Below, one piece after another: positions 17,735 to 25,490 of a stretch of DNA of 64,000 nt. How positions within the stretch are numbered: the stretch's first letter is position 1; each line of letters begins with the position of its first letter. This DNA is from Mycolicibacter nonchromogenicus (GTDB lineage: Bacteria > Actinomycetota > Actinomycetes > Mycobacteriales > Mycobacteriaceae), in assembly GCF_002101775.1 (NCBI RefSeq), contig NZ_LQPI01000018.1, positions 1 through 64,000 on the forward strand, written 5' to 3'. Below the pieces are notes generated by a model. That model was not told the DNA's origin. It searched no databases and saw only the letters and a program-made list of their open reading frames with translations. The translations under genes and the position numbers were made by a program.

Positions 17735-18811
17735 ATGCCAGAGTCGAGCATCGTGGTCCGTCCCGAGCCCGGCGGAGTTCCCTCGAGCCGATTGCAGGCG
17801 GCCGGACTGGCGCACGCCACCGGCGTGTTCGAAGAGCTCGCGGCGACGGTTCCGCTGCCCGCCGCGCCGCGGCCGATCGTGATAGCCGACTATGGCGCCG
17901 CCATCGGCTACAACTCACTGCTTCCGATCGGCGCCGCCATTGCGGCATTTCGCCGGCGAACCCGCACCGATCATGCCGTTTGGGTTGTCCATACCGACCT
18001 GCCGGACAACGACTTCACTGGGCTGTTCACCACGCTGGCAGAAGATCCCGACAGCTACGTCCGCAAGGACACCGCCAGCTTCCCCTCCGCGGTCGGCCGC
18101 TCGTTCTACAGCCAGATCCTGCCCTCACAGAGCGTCAACCTGGGCTGGACCTCCTGGGCGACCATGTGGCTGCGCCGGCCCGTCACTGAGCTTCCCGAGT
18201 TCGCCGACCACGTCCATGTGGAGCACAGCGACGACGACGCAGCGCGGCGCGCCTACGCCCGCCAGGCCGCGCAGGATTGGCATGACTTCGTGGCGTACCG
18301 CGGCCGTGAATTGTGCCCCGGCGGAAAGCTGCTGGTGTTGACTGCAGCCGTCGACGCCGCGGGCCGTTCGGGCTACCAGCCGCTGCTCGATGCGATCGTG
18401 GCGGTTCTCGCCGAGCAGGTGCGCGAGGGCGACCTGTCTCGGGAGGAGGTCGCCCGCATGTCGATCCCGGTGTTCGGCCGCAGCGAGAAGGAACTCCGCG
18501 CGCCGTTCGCCCCCGCGGGGCGGTTCGAGTCGCTGACGATCGAGCACCTGGAGGTCTTCGATGCCGAGGACCGATTCTGGGGTCGATACCTGCGCGACGG
18601 CGATGCTGCCGCGCTCGGCGCCCATTGGGCATCCTTCGTCAGCGCGGCGATCTTCCCGACGCTGGCCTCCGCGCTGGCCGGTGGTGCCGAGGATCCGCGC
18701 GCTACCGACTTCGTGCGTCGTCTGGAAGCCGGCGTGGCCGCCCGGCTTGCGAGCAACCCTCAGCAGGTGCAGATTCCGCTGGCGCTGATCGTTCTGACCA
18801 AGCAGCGCTAG
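17735..18811 (+). CDS. SABATH-type SAM-dependent carboxyl methyltransferase
   Basis: A 358-residue protein with the plant SABATH (Methyltransf_7) layout: VIADYGAAIGYNSLLPIGAAI is the SAM-binding motif I (about residues 49-69), followed by the VVHTDLPDNDFTGLF segment and YSQILPSQSVNLGWTSWATMWL, which matches the family's 'S-x-S-ILP...N-L-x-W-S-S-x-x-W-L' block. Mycobacterial members have been described as fatty acid O-methyltransferases. ATG at 17735 follows GGGAGG. The stop codon shares the palindrome CTAG with the stop of the convergent Hsp70-like gene. The substrate here is inferred as a free fatty acid. Confidence 0.82.
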   Translation: MPESSIVVRPEPGGVPSSRLQAAGLAHATGVFEELAATVPLPAAPRPIVIADYGAAIGYNSLLPIGAAIAAFRRRTRTDHAVWVVHTDLPDNDFTGLFTTLAEDPDSYVRKDTASFPSAVGRSFYSQILPSQSVNLGWTSWATMWLRRPVTELPEFADHVHVEHSDDDAARRAYARQAAQDWHDFVAYRGRELCPGGKLLVLTAAVDAAGRSGYQPLLDAIVAVLAEQVREGDLSREEVARMSIPVFGRSEKELRAPFAPAGRFESLTIEHLEVFDAEDRFWGRYLRDGDAAALGAHWASFVSAAIFPTLASALAGGAEDPRATDFVRRLEAGVAARLASNPQQVQIPLALIVLTKQR

Positions 18812-20370
18812 GGGTTGTCCGGGCTCTCGGTGAATTCCGGAGCGGGGCTCTCGGTGAACTCCGGAGCCGGGCTCTCGGTGAACCCGGGCGGCTCCTGCGG
18901 AATCGGTTCGGGGCTGGGCGCGAATGCCGGAGGCGGTTCGAACGTCGGAGACGGTGCAGTCACGGTGGTCGTCGTCGATGAGACCGGGGTCAGCTCATCA
19001 AAGTCCGTGTCGTCGTCGGCGGCATTGCGCAGCACCAGCACGGCAACCGTACCCAGCAACATCGCGACCAGCCCGGCCAAGACCACCACCAGGATCGGTC
19101 GGCGATACCACTCGACCACGATGCCCTGACCGCCGATCAGCTCGGGTTCCGGTATGGGTGGGCGCGGCGCGGTGGGAGGGGGGTACAGCGGCGGGGGCGT
19201 CACCAACGGTTGTAGGTCCGCATCCGGGACACTTTCGACAGCCGGTGGCGGAGCGTGCTCCGGTGGCGAAACCGACTCCGGAAATGGCGGTGGCGCCACC
19301 GGAGGCCGTGCCTTGGGGACGGCGACCACATCGCCGGCGACACTCAGTGCGGCGCCGATGGCTGCCGTCAACTGGGGTCGCGGCGAGCTGATCACGGCGA
19401 CCCCGAAACGTTGCGCCAGACCAGTGGTGACCGTCGGCATTTTCGCCCCACCGCCGACCGAGACGATCGCCGACAGCGCATCGGCGGCAATCCCGTTGTC
19501 ATCCAAGGTGTTCTGTAAGACGGTAAAGAAGCCCTCCAGCGGCTGGCGCAGAGCCTCCTCAAGTTCGACGCGAGTCAGCCACACACCGCCGTGGAATCCC
19601 CCGATTTCGGCCACGGTCTCATACGACAGCTGTTCCTTGGCGTCACGGCATTGGCTGCGCAACCGGGTCAGCGATCCCACCGTCGGCGGGCCGTCGCCGT
19701 TGCCGTCGCCGTTGCCACCCAGATCTGCGACCACGTGATCCAGCAGTGCCTGGTCGATCCCGTCACCGGAAAAGACGGTGGTGCGGCGCGTTTCGCTGAT
19801 CGGTTCGAATCCGCGCTCCGCGTCGACGAGGGTGATATTGGTTCCGCTGCCCCCGAAGTCGCACACGGCGATGATCCCGTGGTCTGGCAGGCCCGGGTTC
19901 GCCTTCAGCGCCGTCAACACGGCCGTTGTGTCCGAGATCAGCGTGACCGGATGCTGCGCCCATTCCGACACCCGACCCAGCGCGGTGCGAAGCGCGCCAA
20001 CTGCGTCGCTGGACCAGTGCGCGGGATGGGTCACCGCCACTGCCGGGGGTAGCGGGCGGCCCTCGGTCACCGCATACGCCAAGGCATGCAACCCATCTGC
20101 CAGCAGTTGCTCAGCACGGTGGGTAGACCCATCGCTGGCCACCACCGGCTTGTCGCCGCCGACGCGATCCACGAAATCGGTCACGACAAGTCCACGGTCG
20201 TGCAACTCGGAACTCACTGCGGAATTCTCTGAGGGCATGCCGATTTGGGACGGCCGATCCCGGAACAGTGTCAGGACGGGCCGGCGGGTGATCGCGCGAT
20301 CGGCGGTAACCGCCGCCAATGTGGTCGCCCCGACGGACATCCCCAACGCGGGGCCAGTCTCTTGCGCCAT
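18808..20370 (-). CDS. Hsp70-like ATPase domain membrane protein with proline-rich tail
   Basis: A 520-residue protein resembling Rv2264c. The N-terminal 350 residues have an actin/Hsp70 ATPase fold: ALGMSVGATTLAAV replaces the usual DxGTT phosphate-1 loop, CDFGGSGTNITLVD is phosphate-2 (about residue 168), and SVGGGAKMP is the adenosine motif (about 310). A proline-rich linker, one transmembrane helix (ILVVVLAGLVAMLLGTVAVL, about residues 430-450) and a Thr/Pro-rich exterior tail follow. The substrate-binding domain of true DnaK is absent. The tail ends in the eight-residue repeat FTESPAPE. The protein could be a membrane-anchored sensor or scaffold. Confidence 0.8.
   Translation of the reverse strand: MAQETGPALGMSVGATTLAAVTADRAITRRPVLTLFRDRPSQIGMPSENSAVSSELHDRGLVVTDFVDRVGGDKPVVASDGSTHRAEQLLADGLHALAYAVTEGRPLPPAVAVTHPAHWSSDAVGALRTALGRVSEWAQHPVTLISDTTAVLTALKANPGLPDHGIIAVCDFGGSGTNITLVDAERGFEPISETRRTTVFSGDGIDQALLDHVVADLGGNGDGNGDGPPTVGSLTRLRSQCRDAKEQLSYETVAEIGGFHGGVWLTRVELEEALRQPLEGFFTVLQNTLDDNGIAADALSAIVSVGGGAKMPTVTTGLAQRFGVAVISSPRPQLTAAIGAALSVAGDVVAVPKARPPVAPPPFPESVSPPEHAPPPAVESVPDADLQPLVTPPPLYPPPTAPRPPIPEPELIGGQGIVVEWYRRPILVVVLAGLVAMLLGTVAVLVLRNAADDDTDFDELTPVSSTTTTVTAPSPTFEPPPAFAPSPEPIPQEPPGFTESPAPEFTESPAPEFTESPDNP
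18821..18889 (-). repeat. 24-bp coding tandem repeat in the Hsp70-like gene
   Basis: Near-identical 24-base units start at 18821, 18845 and 18869, the last incomplete. On the minus strand they encode GFTESPAPEFTESPAPEFTE. Repeats of this sort are prone to copy-number change. Confidence 0.85.
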
Positions 20371-20995
20371 GCTGTCCCATCCACGGTGTTATCCGGCGGT
20401 CAGAGAGCACCGGTCGGCGCAATTTTATCGATGAATGTTCGTTATACCCGGTATTGCAGCGTTATTGGTGCGCCGAACAATTGCCGCGGCAGGTCCCCGG
20501 CATCTGCTGGTATGCCGGCGCCCACCGTGGGGCATTCCGCCGGGGATTGCACGCTCGGCGGTTTCAGCACGGTGTTTGGGCACCTCAGCCTTCCGGCCGA
20601 TTCATCGATGAACATGCCCGCGTTCGTCACCGGCGTCTCAGGACGTTCGCCGCAGGTCTGGGCGTAGCGAGCCGGCGAAGTGGGGTCCGGTGCGCTTGTC
20701 AGCACGTCAACCGGCACGCTCATCGCATCGACCCCGGGAATTCAGCCGTCCACTCCCCGGATGCGGACGCCGTAAGAGTTTGCTGGACATGCAAGCGCCG
20801 ATGGTCGACAAGAAGACACCCGATGGTCGCCTGCCCGTAACCGGGGGCCACTTTCGAAGCAATCTCAGTTGCCGCTCAGACCCCCGACATGAATTACTCA
20901 GCATATCTAACGACAGGCGGCCCGCCATGGCCGAATATGTTCACTGCCTGGGGTGTCGGCGCGCGAGAAAGCCGTTCGTATGCCAACATGTACCC
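20371..20995. other. 625-base gap without a convincing gene
   Basis: Region between the Hsp70-like gene and the first cutinase. Open frames here have unconvincing composition and no family resemblance. The 9-mer ATCGATGAA occurs at about 20428 and about 20603, each inside a TTnATCGATGAA-type context. It must hold the promoter of the Hsp70-like gene (minus) and of the cutinase (plus). No RNA gene is recognised. Confidence 0.5.
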
Positions 20996-21670
20996 GTGAA
21001 CCCACGACGGATCCTTCGCTCCCTCGGTGTTGTTCTGGCACTGACCTGGCTGCTGCACAGCACCGTCGCCGCCCCGCCCTCCGCCTTCGCGGAGCCCTGT
21101 CCCGATGTCCAAGTATTGTTTGCTAGAGGCACCGGCGAGGAAGTCGGCCTCGGGCAGACTGGGCAAGCATTCGTCAACGCGCTACGGACCCGGCTACCCG
21201 ATCGGTCGATAGACGTCTACGCCGTCGACTACCCGGCCACCAACGACTGGCCCACCGGCATTCAGGGCATCCGTGACGCCGCCTCCCACATCGAGGCCAC
21301 TGCGGCGAACTGCCCGGACACCAAGATGGTCTTGAGCGGCTTCTCGCAGGGCGCCGCGGTGATGGGCTTCTCCACTGCCAACGCCATCCCAGACGGGGTG
21401 GACGCGATCGACGTACCACAGCCGATGCCCGCGGAGGTGGCAGACCACGTCGCTGCCGTGGTGCTGTTCGGAACTCCGAACGACCGGGCGATGAATTTCC
21501 TGGGCCAACCGCCGCTGTCCATCGGTCCGGCGTACGCGGCCAAGACCATCCAACTGTGCATGCCCGAAGACCCGGTCTGCTCCGAGGGGCTCAACTTCTC
21601 GGCGCACGCGCCCGGCGCCTACAACGACATCGCCGACGAAGGCGCTGCCTACGCGGCAAACCGGCTCTAA
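20996..21670 (+). CDS. Secreted cutinase-family esterase
   Basis: A 224-residue cutinase-like serine esterase. GTG at 20996 gives MNPRRILRSLGVVLALTWLL, a signal peptide ending near SAFA|EPCPD (about residue 32). Mature-protein motifs: CPDVQVLFARGTGEE, nucleophile GFSQGAAVM (GxSxG), and an Asp/His pair in CMPEDPVCSEGLNFSAHAPG. Cysteines fit the two disulfides typical of the family. Long in-frame sequence upstream of the GTG is probably not coding. A paralogue follows 92 bases downstream. M. tuberculosis relatives include the Cfp21/Rv1984c group; substrates of these enzymes are short- to medium-chain esters. Confidence 0.9.
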   Translation: MNPRRILRSLGVVLALTWLLHSTVAAPPSAFAEPCPDVQVLFARGTGEEVGLGQTGQAFVNALRTRLPDRSIDVYAVDYPATNDWPTGIQGIRDAASHIEATAANCPDTKMVLSGFSQGAAVMGFSTANAIPDGVDAIDVPQPMPAEVADHVAAVVLFGTPNDRAMNFLGQPPLSIGPAYAAKTIQLCMPEDPVCSEGLNFSAHAPGAYNDIADEGAAYAANRL

Positions 21671-21762
21671 CCTCCGTTTTCGCTCCGTGCGGTCGACTTT
21701 GCGGTTTGCTGATTCGCGACCCGCAGGCCGGCGGCACCAGCGGGACATGTCAGCATTCAAGG

Positions 21763-22422
21763 ATGAATTTGCGTTCCACTGTTCGCACCTTCGCCGCCGC
21801 GGCGATGCTCACCGGGACCCTGGTGGCCGCGCCGACGGGTCTGCCCGCCGCAGTAGCCGAACCCTGCCCGGACGCCGAAGTGGTGTTCGCCCGCGGCTCC
21901 GGTCAGCCGGTCGGACTCGGGGACGTCGGTGAGGCTTTCGTCGGCTCCCTGCATGAGCAGCTGGCGGGTCTTAACGTCAACGTCTACCCGGTCGAGTACC
22001 CGGCGAGCACCGACTACCGCAACAGCGCGACACTCGGTGAGGGCGACGCCACCGCGCATATTCAGAACACCGTCGCCAACTGTCCCAACACCAAGCTCGT
22101 GCTCGGCGGCTACTCGCAGGGCGCCAGCGTCATCGCGATGTCCAGCAATGCGCTGCCGGCATCGGTTGCCAACCACGTGGTCGCGGTGGCACTGTTCGGC
22201 CCCCCGTCCAGCCCGTACTCCACTTCGCTGTGGGGCGGCCCGCTACCGGTGCTCGCGGCCTCCTACCGCCCGAAGACCATCGACTTCTGCCTGGCCGGCG
22301 ACATCTACTGCGAAGACAGCGGAAGCGTGGTCCCGCACCTGATGTACGTGCAGGACGGCAAGGCCGTGGAGGCCGCGACGTTCGTGGCCGGCCGGGTCAC
22401 GGCCGGCCCCAGCGTCAACTGA
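21763..22422 (+). CDS. Secreted cutinase-family esterase, tandem paralogue
   Basis: A 219-residue cutinase-like esterase, most like the Cfp21 (Rv1984c) group. ATG at 21763 gives MNLRSTVRTFAAAAMLTGTL, a signal peptide cleaved near AVA|EPCPD. The nucleophile is in LGGYSQGASVI and the catalytic Asp/His are in CLAGDIYCEDSGSVVPHLMY. It lies 92 bases after the first cutinase in the same direction. The two proteins share the EPCPD...VFARG start and the disulfide framework but differ in the loop regions, so they are old duplicates. Confidence 0.92.
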   Translation: MNLRSTVRTFAAAAMLTGTLVAAPTGLPAAVAEPCPDAEVVFARGSGQPVGLGDVGEAFVGSLHEQLAGLNVNVYPVEYPASTDYRNSATLGEGDATAHIQNTVANCPNTKLVLGGYSQGASVIAMSSNALPASVANHVVAVALFGPPSSPYSTSLWGGPLPVLAASYRPKTIDFCLAGDIYCEDSGSVVPHLMYVQDGKAVEAATFVAGRVTAGPSVN

Positions 22423-22480
22423 CGCGGCCTGTCTCCAGCCCGCCGTCCAGGCGACCGCGCGGTCCGCGCCGCGCGTCCGG

Positions 22481-24040
22481 TCAGAACAGGGTCGGGATCC
22501 GCGCATCGATCAGATGCGGCCCCGGCTCCGCGACGGCGCGCCGGAACTGGTCGGCCAGTTCCTCGCAGGTGGTGGCCACCGTGGCCGGCACCCCGAATCC
22601 CTCGGCGATCTTCGCGAAATCCATGTTCGGCCGCGACAGGTCCAACAGGTCGTTCGCCTTCGGCCCGCCCCCTTCGGCGCCCACCCGGGCCAGTTCGAGG
22701 CGCAGGATCGCATACGCACTGTTGTTGATCAGCACCGTGGTGACGTTCAGGTTCTCGCGCGCCATGGTCCATAACGCGGAGATGGTGTAGGCCGCACTGC
22801 CATCGGCCTGCAGCGCGATCACCGGCCGGTCCGGTGCGGCCACGGCCGCACCCAGCGCGACCGGCAGACCCTGGCCGATCGCCCCGCCGGTGAGTGTCAG
22901 TACGTCATGGCGTGGGGCGCCGGCGGTGGCCGCGGGCAGCATCAGGCCCGAGGTGTTGGACTCATCGGAGATGATCGCGTTGTCGGGCAGCAGCGCTCCG
23001 ATCACCTGCACCCAGTTCTGCGGGGTGAGCTGACCGGCCGGAAGCTCGGGGACGGCGGCGGGCGCGGGCCGCGGCTGCACACCGGCAGCCACCGCGTCGG
23101 CCAGCTGCTCCAAAGCGGCCACCACGTCCGTCTCGAGGCCGCCCAGGTTGTGCACGGTGCAGCCCTCGGGGACCAGGTCACTCGGCTTGCCGGGGTAGGC
23201 GAAGAACGACACCGGAGCCCGCGTGCCGGCCACCACCAAGTGCTTGATGCCGTCGAGCTGGAAGGCGGCCTGCTCGGCGAGGTAGCCGAGCCGATCAATC
23301 GCCGGGACCCCGGCACCGCGAACGAGCCGGGTCGGGAAGGTCTCGACCAGCGCACGGACCCCGGTTGCGGCGACAACCCGGTCGGTTGCCTCCAACGCGC
23401 GCACATCGGCGACAGCCGGCCCGCCGATCAGGATTGCCACCGGCTCGCCGCTGCCCAGCACGGCGGCCACGTCGGCAACCGTCTGTGCGTCGGGAGCGGC
23501 CGGGGGGACCGGGTCGACCGGTCCGGCCGCCTGGGCGCCGTCTCCCCAGGAGATGTCGGCGGGCAGGATCAGGTTGGCCACCTGCGCCGGACTGGCCATC
23601 GACTCCGCGACCGCTTCGGCGGCGTCGCGTCCGACGTCCGCACCGGAGGTGGTGCGGCGCACCCAGCCGTGAGTCCAGTCGGTCAGGGGTTCGATGTCGG
23701 ACTCCAGCGGTGCGTCGTACTTCTTGTGGTAGGTGGCGTGATCCCCGATGACATTGACCACCGGCACATGCGCACGGCGGGCGTTGTGCAGGTTGGCCAG
23801 GCCATTGCCCAGGCCGGGCCCCAAGTGCAGCAGGGTGGCGGCCGGCTTTCCCGCCACCCGGGCATACCCGTCAGCGGCCCCGGTCACCACGCCTTCGAAC
23901 AGGCACAGCACCCCGCGCATCTGCGGCACCGAGTCCAACGCAGCCACGAAATGCATCTCGGAAGTACCGGGGTTGGCGAAACAGACCTGCACCCCGCTGT
24001 CGACCAGGGTGGCGATCAGGGCCTGTGCTCCGTTGGTCAT
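22481..24040 (-). CDS. ilvX: Thiamine-diphosphate enzyme IlvX (acetolactate-synthase-like)
   Basis: A 519-residue ThDP-dependent enzyme that matches M. tuberculosis IlvX (Rv3509c) closely in its opening MTNGAQALIATLVDSGVQVC and the following FANPGTSEMHFVAALD. The conserved glutamate is in CLFEGVVTG, and the C-terminal ThDP/Mg motif is ADGSAAYTISALWTMA...NNSAYAI (GDG replaced by ADG). Start at 24040 is chosen because it matches the family; an in-frame ATG at 24139 would add 33 unrelated residues. The lack of a standard GDG and its distance from ilvBNC suggest a decarboxylase-like rather than biosynthetic role. It follows a GlcD-type gene on the same strand by 52 bases. Confidence 0.9.
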   Translation of the reverse strand: MTNGAQALIATLVDSGVQVCFANPGTSEMHFVAALDSVPQMRGVLCLFEGVVTGAADGYARVAGKPAATLLHLGPGLGNGLANLHNARRAHVPVVNVIGDHATYHKKYDAPLESDIEPLTDWTHGWVRRTTSGADVGRDAAEAVAESMASPAQVANLILPADISWGDGAQAAGPVDPVPPAAPDAQTVADVAAVLGSGEPVAILIGGPAVADVRALEATDRVVAATGVRALVETFPTRLVRGAGVPAIDRLGYLAEQAAFQLDGIKHLVVAGTRAPVSFFAYPGKPSDLVPEGCTVHNLGGLETDVVAALEQLADAVAAGVQPRPAPAAVPELPAGQLTPQNWVQVIGALLPDNAIISDESNTSGLMLPAATAGAPRHDVLTLTGGAIGQGLPVALGAAVAAPDRPVIALQADGSAAYTISALWTMARENLNVTTVLINNSAYAILRLELARVGAEGGGPKANDLLDLSRPNMDFAKIAEGFGVPATVATTCEELADQFRRAVAEPGPHLIDARIPTLF

Positions 24041-24092
24041 GTGGCTGCCTTTCTTGACGGGCACCGAAGTACGGGGAAGCGCACACTCCTGC

Positions 24093-25484
24093 TTATAGAA
24101 GCACGCCCGGATTGAGGATCCCGGCGGGGTCGAAGGCATCCTTGATCCGCCGCATCAGGGCGATTTTGACCGGATCCTCCAGTTCCAGGAAATGTTGGGT
24201 CTTGACCCGCCCCAATCCATGCTCACCGGAGATGGCGCCGCCCAGGGCCATCGCTGCCGCGAAGATGTCGTGCAGCAACCGGTGGCGGACCTCGTCGTCG
24301 GCGCAGAACACCGCCAGGTGGACGTTACCGTCGCCGGCATGTCCGCAGCCGACCACACCCCCACCGGCTGATTGGGCGAATCCTTGTGCCTTGGTGAGAA
24401 ACTGGTGCATCTCGGCTCGCGGAACCACTACGTCGATGACGTCATGGGCCCCGGCGGCCTTGGCCGTCCAGAATGCCTTCTCCCGCGCCTCGATCAAGGC
24501 ATGCGCTGAATTGCCTTCCAGCACATAGACATCGTTGGCGCCGAGCGAGGCGAGCAGTTCGCCCAACATGGCCACGTCGTCGTCAAGGCGCTCATGCTCA
24601 CGGTTCTCCACCCCCACCACCAGGTAGGCCTCCGCGGTCTCACGCACCGCGTCCGGGATACCCAGGTTCAGGTTCTGCGAGTAGCTGATTGCAGCCAGAG
24701 TGAGCTTGTCGACGTATTCGAGGATTACCGGATCCACCCCGCTGCGCACCACCGCCGGCACCGCGCGCATCACGGCGGGCAGATCACCGAACGGGGCCAG
24801 CAACGTGGCGGAGTGCCCGAGCCGGGGGTAGAGCCGCACGGTGACCTCGGTGGCCAGCGCGCAGGTGCCCTCCGAACCGATGATCAGCTGAGTCAGGTCA
24901 TAACCGGTGGACAGCTTGGTGATTCGGCCTCCGGTGCGGATCAGCTCGCCGGTCGGCAGGGCAGCCTGCAACCCGAGCACGTTGTTGCGAGTCACCCCGT
25001 ACTTGACGGCGCGCATACCACCGGCGTTGGTGCCGACGTTGCCTCCGACGCTGGCGGACAGTTCGCCGGGGAAGACGGTGTACATCAGACCCGACTCGGC
25101 CGTGGCGCTGTCGAGGTCGGTCAACGTGACACCGGGCTGTACCACCGCAACCTGATTGTCGGTGTCGATCTCCAGGATCGCGTTCATCCGCTCGAACGAG
25201 ATCAGCAGCCCGTCGGGGCACGGCCGCGCCCCCGCCGACAAGCCGGTCCCCGATCCGCGGGCGGTCACCGGAACCTTCGCCTCGGTCGCCGCGGCCAGCA
25301 GCGCCGCAACCTGCTCGGCGGTCTGCGGGCGGGCGACGTAGCTCGGTGTGACCGGCGCTCCGACCAGGGCCTCATCATGGCCGTAGTCGGGACCGATCTG
25401 CTCTCCGGTGAGCAGCCCACCCGCTCCGACGATGTCGGCGAACCTGCGCTCCACCTCAGGGGATGAGCTGTCTACCGTGGTCAT
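24093..25484 (-). CDS. FAD-linked oxidase, GlcD/D-lactate dehydrogenase type
   Basis: A 463-residue flavoprotein similar to Rv1257c. The PCMH FAD-binding motif is VPVTARGSGTGLSAGARP (about residues 75-92) with GGNVGTNAGGMRAVKYG following. The C-terminus contains VVGCGHAGDGNVHLAVF, GGAISGEHGLGRVKTQ and FDPAGILNPGVLL, all typical of glycolate or D-2-hydroxyacid dehydrogenases. It probably oxidises a 2-hydroxy acid to a 2-oxo acid. Since the next gene (ilvX) encodes a ThDP enzyme acting on 2-oxo acids, the two could be consecutive steps; this is inference. Confidence 0.9.
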   Translation of the reverse strand: MTTVDSSSPEVERRFADIVGAGGLLTGEQIGPDYGHDEALVGAPVTPSYVARPQTAEQVAALLAAATEAKVPVTARGSGTGLSAGARPCPDGLLISFERMNAILEIDTDNQVAVVQPGVTLTDLDSATAESGLMYTVFPGELSASVGGNVGTNAGGMRAVKYGVTRNNVLGLQAALPTGELIRTGGRITKLSTGYDLTQLIIGSEGTCALATEVTVRLYPRLGHSATLLAPFGDLPAVMRAVPAVVRSGVDPVILEYVDKLTLAAISYSQNLNLGIPDAVRETAEAYLVVGVENREHERLDDDVAMLGELLASLGANDVYVLEGNSAHALIEAREKAFWTAKAAGAHDVIDVVVPRAEMHQFLTKAQGFAQSAGGGVVGCGHAGDGNVHLAVFCADDEVRHRLLHDIFAAAMALGGAISGEHGLGRVKTQHFLELEDPVKIALMRRIKDAFDPAGILNPGVLL

Positions 25485-25490
25485 CGGTCC

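Noticed and set aside
20442..20723. 93-codon frame on the minus strand in the 20.4-21.0 kb gap
   Set aside because: Proline-rich, no ribosome binding site and no recognisable domain; not enough to call a gene.
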